From positions 1 to 64,000 of the forward strand of contig JAKVAQ010000018.1 of NCBI GenBank assembly GCA_022447665.1: a stretch of 64,000 nt of DNA, read 5' to 3'. Origin of the DNA: Crocinitomicaceae bacterium. GTDB taxonomy: Bacteria > Bacteroidota > Bacteroidia > Flavobacteriales_D > Crocinitomicaceae. Positions 1-8,993 of the stretch are shown here, one piece after another. The number at the start of each line of letters is the position of its first letter. Position 1 is the stretch's first letter. The translations under genes were made by a program, and so were the position numbers. The notes beneath the pieces were generated by a model that had not been told where the DNA came from, did not search any database, and saw nothing but the letters and a program-made list of their open reading frames with translations.

Positions 1-943
1 AAATAAAATCTTTAATTCTCTGCTTAATTCCATCCGCAATCGGACTAATGTCCACCGGATTTGCAGGAGGATTTTCCCAATCAATATCAAGCACTTTTGG
101 TTTTCCGGAAAGCTTATAAAATCCAGCAGTTCTAAAGAATAAATTTGGAAGGTTCTTTTTTGAGTAGGCAAAATCACTATCATCCAGTGTTCTCATATTT
201 CCTACTAGTCCTTCAAATCTATTACTCAAGTTTACAGAGTTGTACCCGGCGTTAATAAAGATTACTGGAGTCCCAAGGGCTAAACAAGGCAATGCTACGT
301 GAATTCTAGAAGTAAAAACCAGTTTAGCTTTTGAATATATTTCAATAATGTCCTCCGCATCTTTAACCCGATCCGCCTGACTTCTGTCTCTAGTCGGTCT
401 TCTATGCGTGGTATAAATTATATCTTTTTGATATTCTTCCGGAACTAATTTGTCTCCACAATATTTACCGTATGAATAGGGCCACAAGTTGAATAAAGGA
501 TCGGCCATAACAATACTGTTGTTACGTTCCGTAAACTTATTCTCATAAGTCAAAGTAGCGCAACCTGAGAAGTAGGCGACAACACCTTTTGATTTGAGCA
601 AGTTTGTAGTGTGCATGTCCCTGCATCCAATTGGTTCATGCTTCTTATAGTAAGCTATCATTTCCGGAGAAGTCATCTTCTTGACAGCTCCGTGCTCATG
701 CGAGATATGAAAAGAAATGAATAATGGATCAATATCTTCAGAGGGAGGCCAATGTGTAGGCTCTTCCATAAACCATCCATTAATTATCATTTTAACTTTC
801 TCACCATCTGGAGATTTATAAGCATGTAATTGCTCACGGTCAATTTCTACATCAACTTTAGGTAATTGACGTTTTACTGCAAGGCTCTGTATTTCATCGC
901 CTGTATTCAATGTGGTGTAAGAAACTAGGCCTAATTTGCTCAT
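1..943 (-). CDS. Polysaccharide pyruvyl transferase family protein (3' end cut off by window)
   Basis: The frame is open from an ATG at 943 down to the window edge, giving at least 314 codons with no stop, so the C-terminus is missing. The translation begins MSKLGLVSYTTLNTGDEIQS, with the N-terminal GD-x-x-Q pattern of polysaccharide pyruvyl transferases. It later has FTSRIHVALPCLALGTPVIF, the R-x-H motif and the GT-B-like nucleotide/PEP-binding end of that family. Members transfer pyruvate or act as glycosyltransferase-like enzymes on cell-surface polysaccharides in the cytoplasm. The next gene (970-2538) lies 26 bp upstream on the same strand, so the two are probably co-transcribed away from the nonulosonic-acid operon. 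The family call is fairly safe; the acceptor is unknown. Confidence 0.8.
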   Translation of the reverse strand, partial: MSKLGLVSYTTLNTGDEIQSLAVKRQLPKVDVEIDREQLHAYKSPDGEKVKMIINGWFMEEPTHWPPSEDIDPLFISFHISHEHGAVKKMTSPEMIAYYKKHEPIGCRDMHTTNLLKSKGVVAYFSGCATLTYENKFTERNNSIVMADPLFNLWPYSYGKYCGDKLVPEEYQKDIIYTTHRRPTRDRSQADRVKDAEDIIEIYSKAKLVFTSRIHVALPCLALGTPVIFINAGYNSVNLSNRFEGLVGNMRTLDDSDFAYSKKNLPNLFFRTAGFYKLSGKPKVLDIDWENPPANPVDISPIADGIKQRIKDFI

Positions 944-969
944 AGCTCAAAGTTAGTAATTAAGTTGTC

Positions 970-2538
970 CTAACAATATACAAAAGGCGAATCATTAAGG
1001 ATGCCATCTAGAATAATATCCAAAGATTTAAATTTCCCAGGTAATAAGTCCTTTTCAGATCGAATATTGAACTCATCGACTCTCCTGAAATCTTTCACTA
1101 GCATAATTTCTGAAGGAATTGCTTCTCTGAAGAATCTGTAATACATGTATCGTTTGGCAATATCTGTATCAGGCGCAAAATTAATTTCATCATTTTCTAT
1201 CTGCTCTAATTTCTCAAAATAATCCTTAGAGTCTACAGGATCTATAGTAAATCCATTATGACTATAATGACTTCCTGCTCCAGAGCTAATTACGGGGATT
1301 TCTTTTAACGCCATTTCCAAGCCTACAGTACTTATATGTATAATACCCCAATCAATTTTTTCATATAACCAAAAAGGTTTAAGTTTTTCAGTCTCCGAAA
1401 TAAAGTATATATTCTCACTGAGTCCAATTTTTTTTATCAAAGTTTTGACTCTATACTTCTCGGGCGTGTTCCAGTGATCTTCAGCTGGGTGAGCCTTTAG
1501 GATTAATGCCGACTTATTAGATTTTTTAAAGAAACTAATTGTTTGTTCGATCCAATCAAACATATCCGAAAACTTCCCTTCTGAACTAAATGCAAACGCA
1601 TCCCAGGCAATATTTGTAAACATGCAAAAGATCTTTTTTTCATCATTCTTGGCTATGAAATCTTGAAGATCTGGGCTTGCAGGAACGGCATCTTTAAATA
1701 AGGTAGAAACATTGTCTTGATTTTGATCTTCCCGACTTGCAATATAGTCTTCAACAATACTTAGTTCTTTATCGTTAAGGGCAACGTTCTTAAAATTTGG
1801 CCACTCCGCTTCAGGAAATGGTGCGTTTGGAGCGTTATGATAAAATCGTACAGTGTTTTTTCTGTAAGAACTTCCATATACGTCCACAGGAATGTCCATT
1901 TTCCTTGCAAGTCTGAATAGCGGTCCCCAAGAAATGTATATTCCATGTGTCATGACTAATTTGTTCGGACGCTCCTTTTCTAAAATATTGCTATAAATAT
2001 CAACTAAAAGTGTTGCTGAGCGCGCATTTTGAATAGCCGTATTTCTAAAAACTGTATTCTCCCATTCTGGACCATTACTCAACATTGTTCGTACCGAAGA
2101 TGCAGTAATTAAATCTCCAAGAAATACTCCTTTATAGGTGTAATTCTCAAGTTCTTCACCGGATAATTTTTCTAACCCTTGAACTTTCTTCAAATTCTTG
2201 TTGTAATCACTTGTTCTAACGACATCTAAGCCCATCTTTTCACAAGCTCCGATATTTCCCTTAATCTTATACTTATAAATTAGGTATTCCTTTTTTGTTG
2301 AATAGAATTCGCTTTTTTCAAGGTTCGTATCAAGATAAAGCAATTTACTTTCAATTCCTCTTGCCTTTAAAGCAAGAGCAAAGGTGGTTTCTCGAATGGT
2401 ATTTATTTCAGTTGCATTTAAAGGACAAAAAAGAATTTTTTTATATTTCGTTTTTTCGCCCGATTTAGCTTGAACATTTTTACTGATATCTATCAGATCT
2501 GATAGGACAGCCTTATTTACTTTTCTACGATTATTCAT
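970..2538 (-). CDS. Capsule polysaccharide biosynthesis-like protein (putative glycosyltransferase)
   Basis: This is a 522-residue soluble protein without signal peptide or membrane segments. It contains THGIYISWGP (about residues 198-207) followed by IPVDVYGSSYRK, and later KAHPAEDHW and STVGLEMALKEIPVISSGAG. This order (a THG-type loop, a K-A-H-P motif, then a GLEMAL/GxP motif) is seen in capsule-synthesis proteins and CDP-glycerol transferase-like GT-B enzymes. The predicted role is cytoplasmic transfer of a sugar to a surface glycan. It is divergent from pseB, with 73 bp between the two start codons, so one intergenic region likely drives both directions. A nonulosonic-acid transferase using the product of the neighbouring operon is a reasonable inference but is not shown by the sequence. 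Confidence 0.6.
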   Translation of the reverse strand: MNNRRKVNKAVLSDLIDISKNVQAKSGEKTKYKKILFCPLNATEINTIRETTFALALKARGIESKLLYLDTNLEKSEFYSTKKEYLIYKYKIKGNIGACEKMGLDVVRTSDYNKNLKKVQGLEKLSGEELENYTYKGVFLGDLITASSVRTMLSNGPEWENTVFRNTAIQNARSATLLVDIYSNILEKERPNKLVMTHGIYISWGPLFRLARKMDIPVDVYGSSYRKNTVRFYHNAPNAPFPEAEWPNFKNVALNDKELSIVEDYIASREDQNQDNVSTLFKDAVPASPDLQDFIAKNDEKKIFCMFTNIAWDAFAFSSEGKFSDMFDWIEQTISFFKKSNKSALILKAHPAEDHWNTPEKYRVKTLIKKIGLSENIYFISETEKLKPFWLYEKIDWGIIHISTVGLEMALKEIPVISSGAGSHYSHNGFTIDPVDSKDYFEKLEQIENDEINFAPDTDIAKRYMYYRFFREAIPSEIMLVKDFRRVDEFNIRSEKDLLPGKFKSLDIILDGILNDSPFVYC

Positions 2539-2583
2539 TCTTTACAAGTGACGGCAAATGTAAATTTTTTTGAGGAGTTTTTG

Positions 2584-2591
2584 TACCTTCG
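2584..2591 (+). promoter_or_regulatory. Possible Bacteroidota -7 box before pseB
   Basis: TACCTTCG lies 20 bp upstream of the chosen pseB start and matches the Bacteroidota -7 consensus TAnnTTTG at all but one fixed position. No convincing TTTG -33 element is seen at the usual spacing. It is inside the longer open frame that starts at 2570, which supports the downstream ATG as the true start. Confidence 0.4.
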
Positions 2592-2611
2592 AGCCTTCAT
2601 ATAATAAGAAT

Positions 2612-3631
2612 ATGCTAGATTTAAACGGAAAATCAATTTTAATAACTGGAGGCACTGGGTCTCTTGGAAAGGCACTAGCAAGAAGAATCTTATCGGACTT
2701 TCCAAAGGTCTCTCGTTTGGTAATCTTTTCTCGCGATGAGCAAAAGCAGTATCAAATGACTATGGAATTCCCACAGAGTAAATATCCTGCAATCCGTTAC
2801 TTTATTGGTGATATTAGAGATTATGATCGCGTTAAAAGAGCTTTCAGAGGTGTGGATTATGTTATTCATGCTGCTGCTATGAAACACGTTCCAGTGGCTG
2901 AATATAATCCAATGGAATGTGTAAAAACAAATGTACTTGGCGCCGAGAATATAATAAATGCATCTTTGGAAATGGATGTAAAAAAGGTAGTTGCACTATC
3001 AACAGATAAGGCGGCAGCACCAGTAAACCTTTACGGAGCTACAAAATTGGTTTCTGATAAATTGTTTGTTGCAGCGAACAACATAAAGGGACACAACGAT
3101 ATACAGTTTTCTGTGGTGCGTTATGGTAACGTAATGGGTTCGAACGGTTCGGTAATTCCGTTCTTCTTGAATAAACGTAAAGAAGGAGTACTTCCTATTA
3201 CAGATCCAACCATGACAAGATTCAACATATCTTTAAATGGTGGAGTAGCTCTAGTTTTACATGCTCTAGAAAATGCTTGGGGTGGAGAAATTTTTGTGCC
3301 TAAAATCCCGTCATATAAAATAACCGACGTTGCGGAGGCCATTGCACCAAATTGCGAACAAAAAGTCGTAGGTATTAGACCAGGTGAGAAAATTCATGAA
3401 GAAATGATTACCTCTTCAGATGCATTTAATACTTATGATTTAGGAAAATATTACGTAATTCTCCCTTCTGTTACCGCTTGGGATATTGAAGAGTTTATAT
3501 CAGCCTTTAGTGCAGTGAAAGTTCCTCAAGGATTTAAATATAATTCAGGAGAAAATGATGAGTGGGTTGGTGTAGAAGATCTGAGAGAGCTAATTAAGGA
3601 GCATGTTGATGCTGATTTTTCAATAGCTTAA
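2612..3631 (+). CDS. pseB: UDP-N-acetylglucosamine 4,6-dehydratase (inverting)
   Basis: PseB converts UDP-GlcNAc to UDP-2-acetamido-2,6-dideoxy-L-arabino-hexos-4-ulose, the first step of pseudaminic-acid-type sugar synthesis. The protein starts MLDLNGKSILITGGTGSLGK, with the NAD(P)-binding TGGTGSLG loop. It also has HAAAMKHVPVAEYNPMEC and the catalytic STDKA...NLYGATK segment typical of this extended SDR family. The length of 339 residues is usual. The open frame extends 14 codons upstream to 2570, but the family consensus and the promoter-like TACCTTCG inside that extension favour the ATG at 2612. It is the first gene of a tight rightward operon; the next start is 3 bp after its stop. Confidence 0.9.
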   Translation: MLDLNGKSILITGGTGSLGKALARRILSDFPKVSRLVIFSRDEQKQYQMTMEFPQSKYPAIRYFIGDIRDYDRVKRAFRGVDYVIHAAAMKHVPVAEYNPMECVKTNVLGAENIINASLEMDVKKVVALSTDKAAAPVNLYGATKLVSDKLFVAANNIKGHNDIQFSVVRYGNVMGSNGSVIPFFLNKRKEGVLPITDPTMTRFNISLNGGVALVLHALENAWGGEIFVPKIPSYKITDVAEAIAPNCEQKVVGIRPGEKIHEEMITSSDAFNTYDLGKYYVILPSVTAWDIEEFISAFSAVKVPQGFKYNSGENDEWVGVEDLRELIKEHVDADFSIA

Positions 3632-3634
3632 TTT

Positions 3635-4513
3635 ATGAGTGTTTCTAAACTAATGCTGGGCACCGTTCAGTTCGGTTTGGACTACGGTATAAATAATCAC
3701 GCTGGCAAAGTTAGGGTTGATGAAGTAGCATCAATTCTAAAATTTGCTAAAGAAAATAAATTAAGCTATTTGGATAGTGCAGAGGCTTATGGTAATGCGC
3801 ATGAGGTAATCGGGAAAACAATTTCTAACGATCAAAACTTTAACATTGTCTCCAAATATTCAGCCTCGGTTGTGTCACTTCCTGATACAATGGATGAAAG
3901 AATAGAGGTAATTTTAAAAGACCTTAATTCTACCTCATTATATGGTTATCTCTTCCATAGCTATTCTCAATTCAGAACAATAGAAAAAGGTAAGTTGAAG
4001 GAGCTAGAGAAACAGAAAGAAGAAGGAAAGATCAAGAAAATAGGTGTTTCGGTTTATACCAATGAAGAATTAGAAGAATTAATCCATAACGCTTTCGTTG
4101 AGCTCGTTCAGATTCCATTTAATATGTTAGATAATGCTTCAAAAAGAAAGGAGATTATGGAGAAGGCGAAAACTAATGGTATTGAGATCCATACACGTTC
4201 TACTTTTCTTCAAGGTTTGTTCTTTATGAACCTTGACGATCTCACTGGAAATCTTAAAGGGTTGCGACCTTATCTTGAGCTCTTAAATAACCTCGCTTCA
4301 GAACAAGAACTTTCCATGAATGAACTTGCCTTGCAATACGCATTGAGTAAGCCGTATATTGATAGGGTTCTAATAGGCGTAGATTCGTTAGACCAATTGA
4401 AAAGTAATATTCGAGCGGCGAATAGCAATATCGATAAAGGTCTTTTGGAAAAAATTGATGATATTAGAGTGCAAGAGGTCGAATTGTTAAATCCGGCGAA
4501 TTGGAAAAAATAA
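3635..4513 (+). CDS. Aldo/keto reductase family protein
   Basis: This 292-residue TIM-barrel oxidoreductase opens with LMLGTVQFGLDYGI. It shows the AKR catalytic tetrad pattern: D and Y in LDSAEAYGNAHE (about residues 46-57), K in VSKYSA, and H in YGYLFHSY. The C-terminal LIGVDSLDQLKSNI matches the cofactor-binding end of the family. AKRs reduce sugar or aldehyde carbonyls with NADPH in the cytoplasm. Members of this subgroup are common in nonulosonic acid and flagellin-glycosylation loci, but their substrate there is mostly unassigned. It lies 3 bp after pseB and 3 bp before the SDR, so it is translated as part of the operon. A role in reducing a 4-keto sugar or a later intermediate is inferred from context only. 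Confidence 0.8.
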   Translation: MSVSKLMLGTVQFGLDYGINNHAGKVRVDEVASILKFAKENKLSYLDSAEAYGNAHEVIGKTISNDQNFNIVSKYSASVVSLPDTMDERIEVILKDLNSTSLYGYLFHSYSQFRTIEKGKLKELEKQKEEGKIKKIGVSVYTNEELEELIHNAFVELVQIPFNMLDNASKRKEIMEKAKTNGIEIHTRSTFLQGLFFMNLDDLTGNLKGLRPYLELLNNLASEQELSMNELALQYALSKPYIDRVLIGVDSLDQLKSNIRAANSNIDKGLLEKIDDIRVQEVELLNPANWKK

Positions 4514-4516
4514 AAT

Positions 4517-5269
4517 ATGTTCAGTGATTTAAATGGAAAATCTGCATTGGTTACTGGTGGTTACGGCTACCTGGGCAGGTCTATGTGTTTGGCACTATCA
4601 GGCCAGGGTGCTAAGGTTTATTGTGGTGGTCGTTCAAAGGAGAAGTTTGATGCTGCCTTTAACGGTGCTCAGAATATTGAGTTTCTAGAACTTGACGTGG
4701 CGAAAAGAGACTCTGTCATTAATGCTCTTGCTGAGATTAAATCTCTAGATATATTGGTGAATAATGCCTTTTACGGAGCCCCAAATCATCCTGAACAACT
4801 AAGTCCCGAACAATGGAGAACTGGAATTGAAGGAGGATTAAATCAATGTTATGATCTTATTCACTTAACTATTCCACTACTGAAGAAGTCGGCCGCTGGT
4901 AAAATAGTTAATATAGCTTCTATGTACGGAGTAACAGTTCCTAATTTAGAGATTTATGAAGGGCGTGAGGAATTGTTAAATCCAGCAAATTATGGTGTGG
5001 CTAAGGCAGGACTAGTTCATTTAACGAAATACTATGCTATGTATTTGGCAAAGTATGGTATTACAGTGAATGCAATATCTCCAGGTCCTTTTCCTTCACT
5101 ACAGGTACAAAAAGATGAGCTATTTGTAGAGCGATTAAAAGCGAAAACTAAATTGAATAGAATAGGTGAGCCACATGATCTAGATGGAATCCTAGTTCTT
5201 CTTTGTTCAGAGAAGTCAAGCTACTTAACAGGTCAAAATATAAGTGTTGATGGGGGCTGGACTTTATAA
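4517..5269 (+). CDS. SDR family oxidoreductase
   Basis: This is a classical short-chain dehydrogenase of 250 residues. The cofactor loop TGGYGYLGRS is at residues 14-23, NNAFYG follows beta-4, the catalytic Ser is in NIASMYG, YGVAKAG gives the Y-x-x-x-K pair, and the C-terminus has SYLTGQNISVDGGW. It would oxidise or reduce a hydroxyl/keto group using NAD(P). In this operon it follows the aldo/keto reductase by 3 bp, and its 3' end overlaps the cytidylyltransferase start. SDRs of this type occur in legionaminic and pseudaminic-like clusters (PtmA-like), but the exact substrate cannot be read from the sequence. Confidence 0.82.
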   Translation: MFSDLNGKSALVTGGYGYLGRSMCLALSGQGAKVYCGGRSKEKFDAAFNGAQNIEFLELDVAKRDSVINALAEIKSLDILVNNAFYGAPNHPEQLSPEQWRTGIEGGLNQCYDLIHLTIPLLKKSAAGKIVNIASMYGVTVPNLEIYEGREELLNPANYGVAKAGLVHLTKYYAMYLAKYGITVNAISPGPFPSLQVQKDELFVERLKAKTKLNRIGEPHDLDGILVLLCSEKSSYLTGQNISVDGGWTL

Positions 5270-6068
5270 AATTGGTGCTATTATTCAGGCTCGAATGGGG
5301 TCATCACGTTTTCCCAATAAAGTTTTGATGCCTTTGCCTATTGCTGGTGGCAAATCAGTTTTAGAACATCAAATTGATGCGCTGAAAGAAATAAACCAAC
5401 TTGATGAGGTCGTTATCGCCACAAGCTCTAACCCCATGGATGATGCAATACAATCATTCTGTGAAGAAAATAAAATACCCTTTTTTCGAGGAGATGAAGA
5501 AGACGTGCTTTCGAGATTTTATGCTATTTTAAAAGAGAGAGAATGGGATTTTGTACTTAGACTTACAGGAGATAATCCGGTAGTGGCAACTTCCAGAATT
5601 CTTGAGTTAATTCATTTCTTTGCAGATTCTGAACGAACTTACACATGTACAAAAGGGCTACCACTTGGCTGTAATTTGGAAATCTTTACAAAAGAAGCAC
5701 TGATAGATGCTGGTATTAATGCGACTTCAGACTTTGAAAAGGAACATGTTACACCGTTTATCAGAAATAAAGCGGATCATAAAGTTTTCTATGAATTCGA
5801 TACAAATGGATTTGAAAATCTTAGATTGACCATTGATTATCCATCTGACTATGCAATGATAAACCTCGTAGCAATGGGGATAAAAGACAGCCGATTAACC
5901 TTGAAGAATGTAATAGACTTTGTTAAAGAAAATCCATGGGTGGCTCAAATTAACGAAGACAATGTTCAGTTTGTTCCAGGAAGATCACTCAAAGAAGAAT
6001 CTCTGATTCTGGAACCATATTTAGAAAAAATGGGATTAACAGAAATTAAAAAAGTAATTAAAAAATAG
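5250..6068 (+). CDS. Cytidylyltransferase-type NTP transferase, SpsF-like
   Basis: The translation has the nucleotide-binding motif IGAIIQARMGSSRFPNKVLM at its N-terminus, then RGDEEDVLSRFY and LRLTGDNPVV. This is the signature of SpsF/KdsB-like cytidylyltransferases found in spore-coat and nonulosonic-acid loci. It probably activates the final sugar to a CMP derivative, replacing PseF. The frame is also open from a GTG at 5244. The ATG at 5250 is preferred and still overlaps the preceding SDR by 20 bp, suggesting translational coupling. The 272-residue length is in the expected range. The CMP-sugar assignment is by family and context. Confidence 0.78.
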   Translation: MGAGLYKIGAIIQARMGSSRFPNKVLMPLPIAGGKSVLEHQIDALKEINQLDEVVIATSSNPMDDAIQSFCEENKIPFFRGDEEDVLSRFYAILKEREWDFVLRLTGDNPVVATSRILELIHFFADSERTYTCTKGLPLGCNLEIFTKEALIDAGINATSDFEKEHVTPFIRNKADHKVFYEFDTNGFENLRLTIDYPSDYAMINLVAMGIKDSRLTLKNVIDFVKENPWVAQINEDNVQFVPGRSLKEESLILEPYLEKMGLTEIKKVIKK

Positions 6069-6247
6069 GATTCTTTCCTTTGGAAGTTTGTTGATATACA
6101 GCTTCTTATGTGTTTTAAAAACACTATTATATCCGACCTCTAATCACGTGTTTTTGTGAGTTAAGAATTTAAAATCTAAAGCTCGACTAGGGTAGGCTTG
6201 TAGATCATATTACATTGCTTATATTTATCACTAAATAATTTCATTTA
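6069..6247. other. Intergenic gap inside the sugar operon, with small palindromes
   Basis: This is the only sizeable gap in the first half of the operon. It contains the 15-nt palindrome GTGTTTTAAAAACAC at 6110-6124 and a shorter CAC...GTG pair at about 6146-6160. There is no long T-run and no ORF of note. It may hold an internal promoter or a weak attenuator that sets off the RraA-aminotransferase half of the cluster. I see no RNA gene. Confidence 0.35.
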
Positions 6248-6952
6248 ATGGATATCAAAGAGCAGATAATTAGAAAAATTAAGGAGAACAGGATTTCTTC
6301 AACAGAAATTGCAGACGTCTTAGGCAAAAAAGGACTTGTAAAAGGTCCGAAAATATTAAATAGAGGAATGCATAAAGTAGGAGAGGTTGCCTTTGTTTAT
6401 GCCTATAATAAAAGTAATTGGGAAGTGCATGAACAACTGCATGATCTTGAAGAAGGAAAAATCGTTTATGTTCATCCAATTGAATGTGAAGATAAAGCAA
6501 TATTTGGTGATTTAGTCTCGAAATATATAATGCTCTATAAAAGGTCCGTTGCAATCGTGACAAACGGCGTTATGCGTGACGCTCATACCTTGGTTAAAGA
6601 AAATTACCCAATATGGTGCACTGATGTGTCTCCAATTGGATGTAATAATGTACAAAACACCACTCAGCCAGATTCTAACTTATTGGAAGAATTGAGAAGC
6701 CTGTATCACGGTTCAATTATGGTTTGTGACGATAGTGGAGTAGTGATGATTAAGAAAGAGCATATAAACGCGGAGTTTTTAAAGAAACTTGATTTCATTG
6801 AACTTCAAGAAGATGTATGGTTCCTATGCATGGATACGCATAAGATGTCAACCTACGAAATCGTATGTCAAAAACAATATCTAGATGAAGAGTCAGATAT
6901 TATATCGAAAACAAAAAAAGAGGAGTTAAAGTCCTACTCTACAGCCAAATAA
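6248..6952 (+). CDS. RraA / HMG-aldolase-like family protein
   Basis: The 234-residue protein has the RraA fold motifs: an N-terminal STEIADVLGKKG segment near residues 17-28, then FGDLVSKY, and IVTNGVMRDAHTL with the Arg-Asp pair that binds metal or substrate in 4-hydroxy-4-methyl-2-oxoglutarate (HMG) aldolases. The acidic residue usually found three positions after that Asp is replaced by Thr (RDAHT), so aldolase activity is uncertain. RraA-fold proteins are either RNase E regulators or pyruvate aldolases/oxaloacetate decarboxylases. Placement inside a sugar-acid operon, directly abutting an aminotransferase, argues for a metabolic role. It could make or break a 2-oxo acid, but that is inference. 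Confidence 0.75.
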   Translation: MDIKEQIIRKIKENRISSTEIADVLGKKGLVKGPKILNRGMHKVGEVAFVYAYNKSNWEVHEQLHDLEEGKIVYVHPIECEDKAIFGDLVSKYIMLYKRSVAIVTNGVMRDAHTLVKENYPIWCTDVSPIGCNNVQNTTQPDSNLLEELRSLYHGSIMVCDDSGVVMIKKEHINAEFLKKLDFIELQEDVWFLCMDTHKMSTYEIVCQKQYLDEESDIISKTKKEELKSYSTAK

Positions 6953-8068
6953 TTGGAATTTAATAACATATTAAAAGGAGTTCATCACTCTCAATCCATG
7001 AAAAGAGGGGGGCTCGAAGGTGATTATATCAACTTAGCAATAGGTGCACCTGATATTCCACCACCAAAGGATGTTTCGGAAGCCATTTCCAATTTTCTTT
7101 CAGAAGGAAATTATAAATATTTTAACTCAAGGGGATCTGAAAAAGCAAGAAAAAATGTTTCTACTTTATTGGGGCTTGAAGTTGAGAGTATAGATGAAAT
7201 CACGCTAGTAAACGGTGCAAAATTTGGCATTTACAATGCCTTAAACACCTTATTGAATACAGGCGACGCTGTAGGATTATTTCCTCCTTATTGGTTAAGT
7301 TATCCTGATATCAATAAAATACTTGGACTAAAAACAGTATTTTTTGATTCTCATATCAATGAAAGTAATGACTTGTATTATAGTCTAGAAGAGGTAAAAA
7401 AAAGTATTGCTGAGAATAATATTAGATGTATCATCATTAATGATCCGAATAATCCTTCAGGTCAATTATTTGATCAAATTCTTTTTGACGATCTTCTTAA
7501 GTTTTGTGCTGAAGAGCAAATATGGGTGATAGTAGATGAGGTGTATAAGGATCTCATTTTTGAAGAAGGAAAACCGTTGACTTTTGATATTAAAAAGTTT
7601 GAGAATATAGTCAAGGTGGGTTCGCTGTCAAAGAGTTTATCGGTTCCAGGCTTACGTGCTGGCTATGTTCAAGCAAGCAAAGAAGTAATTTCAAATTTCA
7701 ATCTAATAAACCAACACATCTCTACTTGTATAAATTCATTGACTGATTATGTCTTAGGCTCAATTTTAAAAGAGTCTTTTGATTCATACATTCACGAAAC
7801 TTCTAAAGTTTATCAGAGACGATATGAATTGGCTTCTAAAATACTGACTGAAAAAGGATATAAATTCTTTAGAGCTTATTCTGGTTTTTATATGCTGGTA
7901 AAGGTCGTTCCAAAATACGAAAGTGGCGAGATTGCCGCTGAAGAGCTTCAAAAAGAAGGTGTGTTAGTTACACCAGGGAAAGCCTATGGTGAAGACTTTA
8001 ACGACTATATCCGTCTTTGTCTGACGGTAAATGAAGAAATGTTAATCAAAGCGTTTTTAAAATTTTAA
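6953..8068 (+). CDS. PLP-dependent aminotransferase, class I/II
   Basis: This 371-residue fold-type I aminotransferase has INLAIGAPDIPPP near the N-terminus, IINDPNNPSGQLF, VDEVYKDL, and the Schiff-base lysine K227 in GSLSKSLSVPGLRAGY. It is of the aspartate/aromatic (class I/II) type and not the DegT/DnrJ type, so it is not a PseC orthologue. The start is TTG, one base after the stop of the RraA gene. An ATG at 6998 is an alternative but would remove part of the N-terminal substrate arm. The likely reaction is transamination of a 2-oxo acid or keto sugar. Its ultra-tight link to the RraA-like gene suggests the two act in sequence. Confidence 0.85.
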   Translation: MEFNNILKGVHHSQSMKRGGLEGDYINLAIGAPDIPPPKDVSEAISNFLSEGNYKYFNSRGSEKARKNVSTLLGLEVESIDEITLVNGAKFGIYNALNTLLNTGDAVGLFPPYWLSYPDINKILGLKTVFFDSHINESNDLYYSLEEVKKSIAENNIRCIIINDPNNPSGQLFDQILFDDLLKFCAEEQIWVIVDEVYKDLIFEEGKPLTFDIKKFENIVKVGSLSKSLSVPGLRAGYVQASKEVISNFNLINQHISTCINSLTDYVLGSILKESFDSYIHETSKVYQRRYELASKILTEKGYKFFRAYSGFYMLVKVVPKYESGEIAAEELQKEGVLVTPGKAYGEDFNDYIRLCLTVNEEMLIKAFLKF

Positions 8069-8992
8069 ATGGCGAGAGTTGGATTATACGCAGGGCTTTA
8101 TCAAAATAAAGGCGTAGGACACATTGTTCGAACTGCATCTTTATATCATTATTTAGAATCCACTTATTTCCAACACGAATTTCATTTTGCCACAAATGAT
8201 CCAGCCAAAACAAAACCAATACTTGAAAATTTTGAAATTTTCGCTGATCAACAAGAAATAAACTCATGCGATGTATTACTTCTTGACTCGCCTGAGGACG
8301 AAAATGATTTGTTAGATCGTGTGGAGTATAAAAGATTAATCAGGCTTGACTTTTTTGATTATCTCGATAACAGAGTAGACGTGATCATAAATTTGTTCAA
8401 TCATAACCCAATAACATTAACAGGGTCAGCTAAAATATATGAAGGGTTAGATTATACAATTCTTAAAGATGAAGTGCTAAATGCTCAGGATCATTCTGAA
8501 TCAAAGACAGATAAGAAATTGAGTAAGGTGCTCGTGGCTTTTAGTGGTAATGACCCAGCGAATAATACAATTAAGGCAGTTCAAAGAATGTCATCTTTTG
8601 ATGTAAGAATGAAAGTTGTATGTCCGTCTCAAAAGTCGTTGAATGATTACGTGGATTATGCTGACCAAGCGGTTTTTATTGCTCCAACAAGTAAGTTTGG
8701 TATGCTATTGGCAGATTGCGACTTGTTTATTTGTGCTGGCGGAACGGCGTTGGTAGAAGCATTGTTTTTGGGTAAACCTATTCTAGCTATTGCACAAAAT
8801 GTTATGGAGAAAAGGTTCATTGAGTATGTCGGTGGTGAAGTCAAAATTTACACTTTTGATGACGTAGAGGACATCTCAAATAATTATGGACTTATCGAAA
8901 ATTCAACTCGGAAAGAGTACCGTAAATTAGTTGATGGTAAAGGAAAAGAGAGAATAGGTCGTATTATATTAAATTTATTGGGTGAAGAATAA
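8069..8992 (+). CDS. PseG-like UDP-sugar hydrolase / GT28-domain protein
   Basis: This 307-residue GT-B fold protein starts MARVGLYAGLYQ and has KGVGHIVRTASL, where the GH-x-x-R motif carries the catalytic His of PseG. The second domain shows LVAFSGNDPANNTI and LFICAGGTALVEALFLGKP, the UDP-binding half. PseG removes UDP from UDP-2,4-diacetamido-trideoxyaltrose before condensation with phosphoenolpyruvate. Here the substrate may differ, since the PseC and PseH steps that normally make it are not seen. It begins immediately after the aminotransferase stop. Confidence 0.75.
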   Translation: MARVGLYAGLYQNKGVGHIVRTASLYHYLESTYFQHEFHFATNDPAKTKPILENFEIFADQQEINSCDVLLLDSPEDENDLLDRVEYKRLIRLDFFDYLDNRVDVIINLFNHNPITLTGSAKIYEGLDYTILKDEVLNAQDHSESKTDKKLSKVLVAFSGNDPANNTIKAVQRMSSFDVRMKVVCPSQKSLNDYVDYADQAVFIAPTSKFGMLLADCDLFICAGGTALVEALFLGKPILAIAQNVMEKRFIEYVGGEVKIYTFDDVEDISNNYGLIENSTRKEYRKLVDGKGKERIGRIILNLLGEE

Positions 8993-8993
8993 C

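Noticed and set aside
6069-6247. Riboswitch or small RNA in the gap before the RraA-like gene
   Set aside because: Only short palindromes are seen and no known riboswitch core could be matched by eye.
6953-8068. Class I/II aminotransferase as PseC
   Set aside because: The PLP lysine context (SLSKSLSVPGLRAGY) and the N-terminal INLAIGAPD motif are of the aspartate/aromatic aminotransferase type, not the DegT/DnrJ type that includes PseC.
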